Source: Rhodamnia argentea (Eukaryota > Streptophyta > Magnoliopsida > Myrtales > Myrtaceae). From it: DNA of 64,000 nucleotides. Below the pieces are notes generated by a model that saw nothing but the letters and a program-made list of their open reading frames with translations, did not search any database and had not been told where the DNA came from. The position numbers and the translations under genes are program-made. Below, in pieces: positions 22,648 to 33,759 of this stretch (positions are counted from its first letter, which is position 1; every line of letters starts with the position of its first letter). The stretch is taken from NCBI RefSeq assembly GCF_020921035.1, contig NC_063150.1, positions 29,559,826 through 29,623,825 of the forward strand. The letters are read 5' to 3'.

Positions 22648-23350
22648 CCTTTATGGTAGGGGATCCGGATCCGGCCTTCATTGTACTGTAATGTCTACAA
22701 GAGACGTCAGCAGAGAGAATCAAACCACCAGCGCATGCTGTTCTCCCCTTTCTGCTTAAAACACCACAATTGGTCCTCGCCAAGAACTCATTCAAAGACC
22801 CCGTGAAGTCATTCGATGAAGTGTTAGAGAAGCTTATCAGCTACATAAGCAAATCTGGCCGCTGCAGAAACAAAAGGTTAAACAAGAAAAGAACAATACC
22901 AGGCCATTACCTAGTTTTGCAAGATGTTGAAGCCTTGAGAGTGCACAAACTAAGAGAAAATGCCGGAGAGAGCGCACAACAGTACAGACTACAGAGCAAT
23001 AGAATGTTTAGGACTCGCCGATGACGTCGACACAAGAAGGATGAGGCTCTGCAGAATAAACAGCCAAAGGAGAGTTCAGGTTGCACCAGGCTCGCAGAAA
23101 AAACAATCTCACCGAGAGATGGAAGGAGGGAATTCAATCAAATTCGGAACTTGATTAGCCCGTTTTTATACCGTTCAGGAGTTTCATCGGTTTATCCTAT
23201 TGATGTCACTATGCGATCGAGCTATGTTTAGCATTGTGCTTAAGCCTTAAACTTGATTAGCTTGTTTTGTGCAGCTTCAGAGCAAGAACAAAAATGACGC
23301 ACGCATAGAGCTCTTTCTAAATCATGCTTCTGTTTGAGCCTCTGGTAATG
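22648..23350. other. Unassigned, includes an 84-codon ORF
   Basis: The plus-strand frame 22770-23024 is rich in Lys and Arg, begins near KNSFKDPVKSFDEVLEKL, and has no recognised domain. It could be a degraded exon. Nothing supports a complete gene. Confidence 0.3.
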
Positions 23351-23360
23351 CTAAAATTGG

Positions 23361-23757
23361 GGGAAGAGTATACTAGAAGTGCCATAATTTTTGTACGGCA
23401 TTCACTTGAGTGCTATAACTTTCAAAACGTTCACTTAAGTGCCATAATTTTCAAAAATCGTTCACTTGAGTGCTATGTTGACGTGGACGCCAGAAAGTTG
23501 ATGTGGCATGCCGGAAAGTTACTGTAGCACGCGCAGAAAGTTGACGTGGCACGCGCGGAAAGTTACCGTAGCACGCCGGAAAGCTGACGTGGCACACCGG
23601 CAAAGTTACTGTAGCACTAGAGTGAACGATTTTGCTTCGACATAGCACTCAAGTGAACGATTTTTAAAAGTTATGGCACTTAAGTGAACGTTTTGAAAGT
23701 TGTGGCACTCAAGTGAACGCCGTACACAAGTTATGGCACTTCTAATGTACTTTTCCC
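23361..23757. mobile_element. Mutator-type non-autonomous element (397 bp)
   Basis: The ends GGGAAGAGTA and TACTTTTCCC begin inverted repeats of about 118 bases, which themselves contain repeated CACTTRAGTG and GTGCCATAA phrases. It is flanked by a perfect 9-bp duplication TAAAATTGG (23352-23360 and 23758-23766), the length typical of the Mutator superfamily. The centre (23475-23615) is a small tandem array of GAAAGTTGACGTGGCACGC alternating with GAAAGTTACYGTAGCACGC units. A related element lies at 60766-62120. Confidence 0.88.
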
Positions 23758-24140
23758 TAAAATTGGTGTTTGTGCTTTGCCTTAAGGATGCAACTGGTAA
23801 ACCAAACCACCACATGACAATTAAAAGAGTGTAGATGCTGAAACGAATGACGAGTCCTAGAAAAACTCCACAAAGTAGCTTAATAAGGGAGTTTGAGGCA
23901 GAAGGTCCCTTTAGTCAGTTCATTGTGTGGGTTATTTGCACTGGCATTAGATGGTGTAATGGGAATTAAACTTATGCCTGTTCAATGCAACTGCTAATTG
24001 TTGAGATTTTAGTCGTCTCCCTGCTCATGTTAATACATGTCACTGCACTAGTATTTTCACAGCACACTTGAGCAGCTAGCCCTCGAGTGCATGTGATTAT
24101 AGTCAGCCAGGGATAGGAATCTTTAAAGGCCGAGATTGTC

Positions 24141-24162
24141 GAGAGAGAGAGAGAGAGAGAGG
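24141..24162 (+). repeat. (GA)n microsatellite
   Basis: About eleven GA units, downstream of the minus-strand GLP pseudogene. Confidence 0.95.
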
Positions 24163-24283
24163 GAGGGAGAGTTTGCAAAAGAATGATGTTTTGTTGCTCA
24201 GTTCTTTATTGGGAAGATGTTATTAATGGAAGCAATAACATATGGAGCATCTAGGGTGATATGTGTCCTGCAAGTGCATCCGT

Positions 24284-25109
24284 TTAGTTGCTGTCATGCC
24301 AAAACTGCGTCTGGAGGTAGTCAACAACCTTCTTATCCACTTGGAAGGCCTTGGTGAGAACATCAGCTGAAATGGGTGGCTTCGATCCAAACACTGCATT
24401 CGCAATGGCAGTGACTCCTGGCTTCTGGCCACTCAGAGCAGCAAAGGCCAATGCAGGGGTCTTTCCAATGTTCAGCTGGAAGTCGAAGAGACCGATTGGA
24501 AACACAAACACATCTCCTTTGTACAACACTTTGGTAAAAAGAGTGTTGTTTAATTGGTGGGACGGGACAAAGCCAACAAGCAGTGTGCCCTCAATGACAT
24601 CCAGAATCTCGGTCCCACAAGGGTGAGTGTGAGGAGGATTCAGGCCACTTGGAGCGAAGTCAATACGAGCCATGGAAATGCCCAAAGCGTTTTTTTTTTT
24701 TTCGGCGACCAATTTGCCCAAAGTGTTGAGTCCTGCAAATTGGTTGACAAAAGCAGGTGTGACTTTCGATCTGAGCGGGTTCGCAGTCTTCCCAGGGTAT
24801 CTGAACCCCTTAAATAGGAAATCATCCGCTGTAACCTGTTTCGGGTCCTTGCAAAACTTTCCATTCACAAATACTGCATGAGAAACAGAATCATGTTGTT
24901 ACGCTTATCTAAGCAGAAACTCCTTTCGCAGAAGTACTTGTAGCATCAATAAACAAAACAGAACGATACGGAAAATTCTTCAGTAGAGCTCCAACATTTT
25001 GGGTCATTTATGGCCACACACAAGTCCTGAAGATGGACTTGGTTCATAGGCAAAAGTGATGGCAGTTGCTGGAGCCAAGAGGTAGAAGGCTAAGTGGAAG
25101 AAACTTCAT
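24284..25109 (-). pseudogene. Germin-like protein pseudogene with micro-insertion
   Basis: Exon 2 (24873-24284) is open for the whole cupin but altered at key points. The third metal ligand His in the IHFQLN box is Asp (codon 24484-24482), HPRG is HPCG, and a 36-base in-frame insertion adds 12 residues before the ISMARID block. Exon 1 (ATG 25109) carries at least two frameshifts: one in the signal peptide, which leads to an early stop, and one extra base within PSPLQ. The splice donor has changed from AG/GT to AT/GT near 24995. A TATA box is still present. It is the tandem partner of the intact gene at 25626-26411 and shares its upstream flank. A secreted Mn-cupin cannot be made, though exon 2 alone looks under partial constraint or recently freed from it. 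Confidence 0.9.
24681..24716 (-). mobile_element. 36-bp poly(A)-tailed micro-insertion
   Basis: Relative to the paralogue at 25626-26179, exactly 36 bases are extra. In gene orientation the insert ends in a run of 12 A and is bracketed by CTTTGGGC repeats (GCCCAAAG at 24680-24687 and 24716-24723 on the plus strand). That is the layout of a tiny LINE-mediated insertion: short sequence, poly(A), target-site duplication. The frame is preserved. Confidence 0.75.
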
Positions 25110-25207
25110 TGTGGTGGACAAGGGTGTCGCTGGTCAGGGCCTGGATATCTGCCTTTTCTTTTGTTTGCTTGGGATGAGAGTATATGTTTGCATGGAGACA
25201 TGACCCC

Positions 25208-25215
25208 TTTTTATA
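25208..25215 (-). promoter_or_regulatory. TATA box of GLP pseudogene
   Basis: On the minus strand the sequence is CATCTATAAAAAGGGG, about 100 bases before the ATG, in the same context as the other GLP genes. Confidence 0.7.
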
Positions 25216-25249
25216 GATGATGGTGGTGTTGACCCGGTATTTGATTTTC

Positions 25250-25450
25250 TGCGATAAGCAACGCTTCCAGTTCTATAGCTATACCAAGTCTCCTATGTGG
25301 TATCTGATATGGAGGTGAACTTCTTCAATAATATGTAAATCTTTGTTTTTCTTCTTCTCTACTGTTGTGATGTCCTATGACGATTCAAGTTCAGCTTGGA
25401 TGGAGCGAGGCCAATTCTTCTCCCAGTGCTTCAGATAATCTGTCAATCTG
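25250..25450 (-). repeat. GLP upstream block, copy beside the pseudogene
   Basis: Phrases such as GATAAGCAACGCTTCCAG, ACCAAGTCTCC and CTGATATGGAGGTGAACTTCTTCRAT recur upstream of the GLP at 26411, at 26575-26720. The block is part of the duplicated GLP unit. Confidence 0.6.
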
Positions 25451-25625
25451 TCAACTGAAAATGATGCAATAACAAGTGTTGCTTATAAAGAACGAATCTT
25501 TTATTACTCTTTCATGATCAGTTACACAGAGAGCAATCCTTTTATTACGAAGCCATTATCAATCTCAGCAATCATGTATGGGTAATACAGGGGTAATCCG
25601 ACGACTTGGAAGTCAATGTATCCAC

Positions 25626-26411
25626 TTAATTGTTGTCATACCAAAACTGTGCCTGGAGGTAGTCAACAACCTTCTTGTCCACTTGGAAGGCCTTGGTGAG
25701 CACATCAGCCGAAATAGGTGGCTTTGATCCGAATACCGCGTTAGCAATGGTAATGACTCCTGGGTTCTGGCTGCTCAGAGAAGCAAAGGCCAGTGCAGGG
25801 GTCTTTCCAATGTTCAGCTGGAAGTGGATGAGACCGATTGGGAACACAAACACATCCCCTTTGCACAACACTTTGGTGAAGAGGGTGTTGTTTAATTGGT
25901 TGGATGTGACGAAGCCGACAAGCAGAGTGCCCTCAGCAACAACCAGAATCTCTGTCCCACGAGGATGAGTGTGGGGAGGATTCAGGCCACCAGGAGCGAA
26001 GTCAATACGAGCCATGGAAATGCCAAGAGTGTTGAGACCTGGAAATTGGTCGACGAAAGCGGGTGTGACTTTCGATCCAAGCGGGTTCACAGTATTCCCT
26101 GGGTATCTGAACCCCTTAAAGAGAAAATCATCCGCTGTGACTTGTTTTGGGTCCTTGCAAAACTTCCCATTCACAAATACTGCATAAGAAACAGAAATTC
26201 ATGTTATGAGGCTTATCTAAGCACAAACACTTTTTGGGGTTGCTCTTTTAGCATTATAAGAACAGGATTACACGGATGACGCTAGAGCATAGCTCCAACC
26301 TTCGGGTTCATTGATGGCCACGCAGAAGTCCTGAAGAGGACTCGGGTCAAAGGCAGAGGCGGTGGCGGTTGCCAGAGCCAAGATGAGAAGGCTAGTTGGA
26401 AGAAACGTCAT
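25626..26411 (-). CDS. Germin-like protein (subfamily 1 type), 221 aa
   Basis: Two exons, 26411-26300 and 26179-25626, with a 120-base GT-AG intron in phase 1, give an uninterrupted 221-residue protein. Residues 1-20 are a hydrophobic signal peptide ([20 protein letters not shown]), followed by [12 protein letters not shown]. The two cysteines of the germin disulfide are present. The cupin metal site is complete: His107, His109, Glu114 and His156 by my count. It lacks two residues at the exon junction compared with the plus-strand genes, and has LCKGD where they have LYKGD, adding a Cys. Germin-like proteins are apoplastic hexameric Mn cupins; some show superoxide dismutase activity, and true germins oxidise oxalate. 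Which activity applies cannot be read here. The gene stands next to a dead copy in the same orientation, and it is likely functional. Confidence 0.9.
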
Positions 26412-26508
26412 TGCTGTGTTGGACAGGAGAGTTAAGGCTTGGATTATCTTCTTCTTCTTTTGTTTGCTTCCGATAGGAGTGAGATGTCTTGCATGAACAC
26501 GTGATCCC

Positions 26509-26516
26509 CTTTTATA
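26509..26516 (-). promoter_or_regulatory. TATA box of minus-strand GLP gene
   Basis: On the minus strand, CATCTATAAAAGGGG lies about 98 bases upstream of the ATG at 26411. Confidence 0.75.
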
Positions 26517-26559
26517 GATGCAAGTAGTGTTGACCTGGTATTTTTTCTTTTGGTCGGAT

Positions 26560-26900
26560 GTTGACCTGTTATTAAGTTTCTATGATAAGCAACACCTGAC
26601 AGGTACCAAGTCTCCAGCGTGTTAGTTAATTTCGTACTCCACATATGAATTGTTCCACAACTGCTAAGTTTAAATACCCATTACTTTGACCTCTCCTCTT
26701 TCCCATTAACCTGATATGGAAGTGGTCTTCTTCGATGGCATTTACATCTTTTAATTTCTGCTTCACTGTTTCAAGTGCGCAGTTCAGATTCACGTTCAGG
26801 GAGGCGTAATTCTTGACTTGTTCTCCAACTCCACTAGGTCGATGCGAACATGGTCTAAAGATGTACTGCACGAGCCTATACGATTCATCCATTCCAATGT
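26560..26900 (-). repeat. GLP upstream block with degraded reading frame
   Basis: A minus-strand frame (26892-26626) contains LKDVNAIEEDHFHIRLMG and AVVEQFICGVRN. Related phrases recur upstream of other GLPs: KDV.YIE.HFHIR at 51890-51930 plus, KDVRFI..HFHIR at 52520-52555 plus, and SHIRFMH with AVAEQFVTGIRN at 35272-35054 minus. I do not recognise the source. It looks like a fragment of another gene that was carried along when the GLP units multiplied. Confidence 0.6.
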
Positions 26901-27250
26901 TATCGCCAAGGACGACTGGCTTCTACCCAGAATTATGATCTGCAAAACTCTTCAATATACAAACTATCATAAATAAGATTCTCCTTGAACATTACTCAGG
27001 ATAAGGAAATAAATAAAAACAATCAATATGTCAAGTTAAGAAACCACGGAAAAAGAGGCTTGTTATGACAAAATGGAGCTCTTCTACCTTAATTTCTAAG
27101 GAGCATGTTCTTTTTCACGCATAGAGAATATTTAAAGTCATGACATTCTTCATAATTCCCATAATTTTATTTGTCAAAGAACAGAAAAAACTGATTGTTG
27201 TTGAAGTTTCAGTGTTTAAAAAGTTTTGAATAGGCACATGGGCAATAAGT
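26901..27250. other. Unassigned, no gene seen
   Basis: AT-rich sequence between the GLP upstream block and the left LTR of the next retroelement. No open frame or repeat is recognised. Confidence 0.4.
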
Positions 27251-27590
27251 TGATGGGGATACGGTGAAGGTGAAATAATCGCGACTCACACAACTCAAGA
27301 AGGAGAGGGAGACGATGGGCCATTTCTTTTGTTTTATGACTCTTGAACTTACTCTTAAATGACTCTTAGACGTATTTAACATTCCAAGAAGATAGATTCC
27401 TAAAAAATGAACAGTCATGATGCATTTACAGAGCATTAACAAGACATTAGAACACGAAAATACTCTTGGAAACTATACTACAATAAAGCCTATTGATTCT
27501 TGAACTAGTCTTGGAAGCCGAACAGACATTGACATCAACAACTATTCATTGAGATCAATAATATTTATGAATTTGGGTTAATTGCTAATA
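27251..27590 (-). repeat. 3' LTR of second copia element
   Basis: In element orientation it starts TATTAGCAATTAACCC after a purine-rich tract (AAAAGGGAA) and ends CCCCATCA. It is shorter than the right LTR. Confidence 0.75.
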
Positions 27591-27929
27591 TTCCCTTTTA
27601 AACCAAATTCTCTTCCATCAGTCATTTCAAGCATACTCTTGAACTTCCGAAATGCATTAGCTTCGAGAGATTTAGTAAAAATGTCTATTATTTGATCTTC
27701 CGTCTTCACATGTGTGACTTCAATTTCTTTCTCTCACTTGTTCTTGAATGAAGTGATATCGAACATCGATATATTTTGTTTGTTCATGAAAAACTGGATT
27801 TTCTCAAAAGCAATAGCAGAAGTATTATAGACAAAAATCTTTGTAAACTCATCTGCTTTATCAAAATCTCTTTGAGTAGTCCTCTCAACCATATTGCATG
27901 ACAAACACATGAATGCATATTCAGCTTCG

Positions 27930-30900
27930 CATGTCTATAGAGTAACACTTAGTTGCTTCTTCAATGACTATGTGAAAGCAGTATCACACAAGAAAAGTAA
28001 AAAGCCTGTAGTGCTTTTTCTATAATCAATATATCCACCATAATCACTATCTAAATAAGCTCTAAGCTGGAAGGATTTAGCTTGATAGTACTGTGACGCC
28101 GTAGAAATTCAATGTCCGAACTACCTTTAGATGTGAAATAACCAAATTACCCCAGGCCAACCTTGGAAATTACTGTTTTGCCCCTAGGGTTTTATTGACT
28201 ACAAGACAAAGAAAATTATAACCCGGGCCCCACCTTATCAAATAAGCCCCCCTAGTCAAATAATCCTATCTCTTTTTTTTTTCTCTTTCTCTTCTATTCA
28301 ACCGACTCCCCTACCCCTCTTTCCTCTTCTTCTGTCTTTTTCAACGACAACCCCCACCACCGAGCACCATCACCATCGCCACTGTTTTACCGTCCCTCCA
28401 CCACCACAACAGGCCACTGCATGTCCATCGTCGGCCACCGTAGGGCCCCTGAACAGCCGCAGGAAGCCGATGCCAGCCCTATTCTAACTCTACGCCCGGC
28501 CAGCTCCGCCCTCGTTCTACTTCACGAGGCCGCTGTCATTGTAGATTTTTGCCGGCTACCGCGACCTACACCTCCCCACTGTCCCTTAACCTCTGCTTGA
28601 GGATCCCAAAAGCCGTGCAATGCCGCCGGAGCCTCGAATCGGCAGCCTCGACACTCTCCCGCCCTATTCCGCATTGGCTTTGTCTCCGTTGTTGTAGCCC
28701 GCTCTTTCAACGTCCTCCGACCAGCTCAACCGGCATTCAACCACCACAGCCATCCCTTGGCCCTATTCCGACCATCTCTCGCTATTGCCAAGTCGTCCCA
28801 AAGTCGCAGCTACAGCCGGACACCCTGCCCTGCGTCGCCGCCCTGTTTCTCTCCCTCCTTTCTATTTTGCTTCGATCCTAGTAGCCGTCGAGGCTATCCC
28901 GAGCTGCTCCGCCCTGATCCTTGCTGTCCCCGACACCCTCAAGCCACTACCACCAACCCCGGTCGCCATCCCGGTCGTTGGCCGTCCCAAAGAGCCGAGA
29001 ACCGCCCTCGTCCGTGCCTGCTCTGTTTTCCATCGGTGTGCCCTGTTCGAGGGTCGTGGAGCTGGGCCATGAACCGGTTCACTCGGGCCGTGGGATGAGA
29101 TTTTGCGCCGAGTGGCTCGGGCCATGTCCCGGGTCGGGAGCCCATGTGTCCGAGCTCATGTGCCGGGCCTTTGAGCCGTGTACTGTGCCTTGTCAAAGAT
29201 TTTGTGTCGAGAGCCCGGGCCGTGAGCTAGGTCATGTTTGAGGAAGTGTTCCGAGTGTTCCGAGACCGTGGGCCAAGTGGCTGAGAAATTGTGCCCATGC
29301 GCCGGTGAGTTGTGCCGATCACGCCCGAGCCGTGTCCCAAGTTCGGGTCCGAGAGCCTTGCCTCGAGCCGAAGCTCCGTGGACCATTGCCGTACTCATCT
29401 CGTTAATTGTGAGTTGACCTCTAATCCTTGGTTAGGACGCTAATTGCATTCGAATTTAGTTAATTAGATTTTGGGTGTTTAGGTAGATTAATTAGGGCCG
29501 GTTTAGGTTGGAGCCTTGGTTCGAGTTAAATGGCCATAATCAGTTAAGTTAGTTCGATTGTGGCTATTTAGAATTAAATTGAGTGATTGGATGATTGTCA
29601 TTGCTTGATCGCAAGCGATAAGCTAGAAATGAGCGTACGATCAAATGATGAGTTGGGATTGATTATTGCTAAATTAGATTGATTCTTGTTAAATTGATGC
29701 ACAAATTGGGATTAAATGTGTACAATCGAATCAAATATGCATTATTGATTTGATTGACTATGCTTGATCGATCGTCTATATCGATTATTTCGTTAAATGC
29801 TTTGACCGATTGTTGATTGATTGGTTGACTGTTGGGGTTGAGCACTCTGTTTATAGATGCAAAGTCCGGTGGATAATGTTTGTATCTGTGTGACCATATG
29901 TGGGTTCAAGTCGCATGTTTGGAATGAAATGGCCTATGGTCGAGTCTATGAGCCTGCTCGTACGAGCAAGTGGCTAAATGTGAAGACTAGAGTCAAATGG
30001 TATGTGGTACGCTTGTGTGGTCACCCGATGGTTGGTCCGCCAATCATTGTCTTTTGATTGGTTAGATATCCCTGGCAATCACTGTTCTTTGATTGAATCG
30101 GATGCACGACAGTCATTGTACTCTGACCGATCGGATGCCGGTCGCAGCTAGTGAAGGACCAAAGCCCTTATAGAGATTCTTGATAGATCTATGCCGTGAC
30201 GATCGGAATCACACGGACTATCGGATGCCATCGCCGGAAGTAAGGGACGATGCCTGGTCCCGCCGTAAAGAGCACCAAGCGATTAGTGTGCCGGCACTAA
30301 TCGACTAGTGTGCTTGGCCGAATGGCCTTAATAATCAATAATTGGACTACGAGCGTTGTTACGTGTGTGGATTGATATGATGTATTGCCAGTGGATTGAT
30401 TGCTATGATTGTCACGTCATGGGTTATTTGGATTGTTTAACACGACCGTCGTGTCGCTTCTGCATTATTATTGCGACTGTCATGTCGTATTTGCTTTGTT
30501 TTATACGTGTAGTATCTTGGCGGGTAAGTTGCATGTGGTTGAAATATCTGCTCTATAAAATGTGATTGGTTAATAGGACATTCGGGATGAATCAACGCCT
30601 TAGCCGAGCTTAGGCGTTGACTCACTAAGATTTATCTCACCCCATCGTGGTTAATATTTTTCAGGTCCGAAGTGATGGAGTTTAGGGTCCTCCTTTGAGC
30701 TAATGCTGAGGGCTATGGCAATATAGAGTCTTTTTGGAGTAGTTGAGGAATTAATCCTTCCCGACCCTATTACCCTTTTGTTGGTCCTAGAGAGCCGCCC
30801 CGAAGAATGGGGTTGTACATGACAGTAGCTCTGTAGGGATTAATTATTATCTACTTTTGGTATTGTATCGATGGTTGTATTTTGGTATTTGACTGTTATG

Positions 30901-31300
30901 GATGTTCCTACTTTGCTATCGCCGTTATGTTTGTTGAATGGGAGTGTATATGTTTCCGCTTGCGTATTATGACATCATAGGTCAATAGCGTACCTGGGAC
31001 GTTATCTTTTATGACCCGAGGCGATTTGGTAGGAATGCCGCGTACTCGAGAATCGGGGTGTGACAAGTACTGTAAGCCATGAGAAACAGTACTTTTGATG
31101 TGGCGAAGTATCCTTTTTGCAATTTTAAGATGCAATGACTTTGGTTTCTCCATATATCGACTCAAAATTCCAAATTGTACATGATATCCTATTTGGTACA
31201 TGTTAAACATCTCAAGCACCCGATCAAGCTTCTATAATGCGTTGGATCAACGTTGACACTATCATCAAACTTTGAAAGCTTGGCTTCGAACTACATTGGT
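27930..31300 (-). pseudogene. Copia RNase H and distal polymerase, split by solo LTR
   Basis: The right piece (about 31219-31071) reads HLKIAKRILRHIKSTVSHGLQ, and the left piece (from 28091) resumes YYQAKSFQLRAYLDSDYGG then YRKSTTGFLLF. Together they are the continuous copia RNase H entry. The split occurs exactly at the AGTAC target duplication of the nested LTR. Many stops lie on either side. Confidence 0.82.
28092..31065 (+). mobile_element. Solo LTR, Ty3-type, plus orientation
   Basis: It begins TGTGACGCCGTAGAAATTC and ends GGGGTGTGACA, flanked by AGTAC on both sides (28087-28091 and 31066-31070). It is related to the Ty3 LTRs at 39913-42949 and 47805-50836: a similar start, a pyrimidine- and GC-rich leader, a GTGAGTTGACCTCTAATCCTTGGTTAGG motif at about 29410, and the terminal CTCGAGA then TCGGGG block. 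No internal region remains, so LTR-LTR recombination deleted it. Long frames at 28520-29400 reflect the GC-rich leader. Confidence 0.9.
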
Positions 31301-31349
31301 GTATAGTTCTTCAGATTAAAATTTTCAAGGATATTTTCTACATATCCTT

Positions 31350-32018
31350 TTTGGGAAATAAAAATATCATTTATAGTTTGTTTCACTTCTATCCTAAGAA
31401 AATAATTCATGTGACGATCATCAGTCATCTCAAATTTCGTCACCATAGACAACTTAAAAGCATTTATCATCGATGAATTGTTTCATGTAAAAAGAATGTC
31501 ATCGACATATAAACAGGCAATGAAACATCACATTTTTCTTGCTTCAGTAAAATGCATGCTTGTATAGACATTTGAGAAGCCATTTGCCTTGAAGTAAGCA
31601 TCAATTTTGGAATTCCATAATCTCAATGTTTGTTTAAGCTCATATAGAGCTTTCTTCAACTGCTACACTTTGTTTTTATGACCTTGGGCAATAAACCTCA
31701 TGGGCTGTTCAACATAACTTCATTATCGGGGATGCCATGTTGAAATGCTGATTTGACATCCATTTGACAAATTTGCCATAGACAAATGGTCAATCTAATT
31801 GTCTCCATGCGGATGACATGTGCAAAAACTCCATCATAGTCAATGTTGAGTTTTTGCTTGTAGCCCTTCGCAATGAGTTTAACCTTGTACCTCCTCACTT
31901 TATGTTTCGCATTCTTCTTAGCCTTGTGCACCCATTTGACATTGATTACTTTCTTGTCCTTTGGAAGATCTGCAAGCTCCCATTTTTTTATTCTTCTTGA
32001 TAGCTTCAATTTCTTCAT
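31350..32018 (-). pseudogene. Copia reverse transcriptase, N-terminal part
   Basis: The frame 32018-31698 contains WELADLPKDKKVINVKWVHK, KVRRYKVKLIAKGYKQK, IDYDGVFAHVIRMETIRL and QMDVKSAFQHG, the usual copia order up to the palm domain. Substitutions such as FAHV for FAPV indicate decay. Downstream to 31350 the rest is broken by stops. Confidence 0.85.
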
Positions 32019-32119
32019 TCATGGTTTTCCTCTATTTTTCCTTTTTGGCAGCATCATCGCAGACAAGCGGCTCATAATCGCTAAGAAGAAGTATAAGAAG
32101 GAGTTCATCGGTAGCTTAA

Positions 32120-32846
32120 GGTGCCCATGGTAACACTTCTGGAAGTGAATGTAGAAATTCGTTTAGTTAGGCAACATTTTATTTCTACTTCTGAAGCAAA
32201 TTAGTACTTCTCAAGTTGCTTTGACTGAAGTTATAGAAAGCTACTTCTCTTTCAGAAGTAGAAATCTTTCACCATCAATATTTTTCTTACTTCGGCCTCT
32301 TTTCATTTTCATCTCTCAACCAACAACGCATCTACCGCCTCCGTCCACCGCCCCCACCACGACCTACACCGGTGGCTGCCTCCCATCGCCGATCACCGCT
32401 TGCTGCCCGCCGCCGACCGCCCCCACAACCACCGCCACATGCCGCGACCATTGCCACCCACCGCCGTACTACAGCCCACCGCCTTCCCCCTCCGGGTCGT
32501 TGTTGATTATTGCAACCCATCACTGGCAGCCCCCGACCACCACTATGACCACCGCCGGTCGCTACCGCCCATCGTCGGCCTCCGTCGAGACCATTGCTCG
32601 CTGCAGCCGCTCGCTGTTGCCGAGTCGCTATCTTTGGCTGCCGAAGTAAAAAATAAAGTACAAATTTTTTGGCCACCGATACTAATATTTTGTAGAAGAT
32701 TTTGTGTAAATAATGTTCCAGAAGTAGAAATTTCAACCATTACCAAAAATTTTTTTGCTCTAGAAGCAAAAATTTTGTCTTGTTATCAAATGCTTTTCTC
32801 TGACTAGAAGTTGATTTCTAAAGTAGAAGTGTTGCCATGTGTGCCC
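32120..32846. mobile_element. Inverted-repeat transposon nested in copia
   Basis: The left end GGTGCCCATGGTAACACTTC pairs with the inverted right end GGGCACACATGGCAACACTTC. It is flanked by TTAA (32116-32119 and 32847-32850), fitting a 3-base TTA-type target duplication as in PIF/Harbinger elements. Its centre (32330-32640) is a GC-rich run of CCACCG-type triplets. The element at 54064-54958 has the same organisation. No transposase frame is present. Confidence 0.75.
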
Positions 32847-33224
32847 TTAATAAATTTGGGATAATCTCCTCGATCTTGATATCAATGGCTCATCAACACC
32901 ATTTACAAGTCAATGGTGATGAAATTGAAAAAGATATTGGAGAATTAGATGAAGAGTGATCCTTCAACTTCATTTGGCTAGAATCACATGAACTTTCGCT
33001 TCTCTTTTGGATTGTCTTCCAACATGCCTTCTTCATTGAACTTGACATCTCTGTTTATATACACTTTCAAAGTGTTAGGATCAAATAATCTATAAGCTTT
33101 GGGTGAAGAATCATACCCCGTTAAAGATGACCTTTTTGCTCTTGGATTCCAACATGGACAATGCCCCCGAATATTCTCAAATGAGAAACACTATGTGTTC
33201 TCCCGCTCCATGCTTTTTGTGGAG

Positions 33225-33548
33225 TTACACCTTCAAGTTCTGTTCGGGACATCTATTTTGTAGATAGACCGAACACATGACAGCTTCATCCCAAATAGCC
33301 TTGGGCAAATTTTTGCTTCTGAACATACTACGAACCATGTCAAGAATGGTTCTGTTTTTATGTTCATCTACGCCATTATGTTGAGGAGAATATAGAACTA
33401 TCAAGAAACGGTGAATACCATGATCATTACAGAATTTGTTGAATGTGGTTGAAATGAAATCTCCTCCACGATCAGTCCTCATGGCTTTGATAAAATAGCA
33501 ACTCTCCTTTTCAGCTAGATTTTTGAATTGTTCGAAAGTATCAAACAT
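33225..33548 (-). pseudogene. Copia integrase core fragment
   Basis: The open frame of 107 codons includes FEQFKNLAEKESCYFIKAMR, TDRGGDF, FCNDHGIHRF, YSPQHNGVDEHKNRTI and LPKAIWDEAV. These are the central integrase motifs, including the second catalytic Asp (TDRGGDF) and the final Glu box region, where the usual VAERKNRT reads VDEHKNRT. Confidence 0.85.
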
Positions 33549-33759
33549 TTTTTACTTTTCTTTCATAAAATACACCTAAGTTTGGATTCTTCGATTATAA
33601 CACCAATATGATTGTACTTTTTGTCCAAGGACCAAATAATTTTCTCAGCAACTCGAACATCTGAAACATCTTCACCATTTCTTTTCATCTGGCTAATAGT
33701 TGCCAAAACTCATGTGAAACAATCAGCAATTGATTCAGATTGTTTCATATGATTTACCC

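Noticed and set aside
22770..23024. 84-codon Lys/Arg-rich frame
   Set aside because: No family recognised and no flanking exons; kept only as a note within an unassigned region.
28520..29400. Frames of 80-113 codons in the solo LTR
   Set aside because: Same GC-rich leader as in the related LTRs; no conserved frame between the copies.
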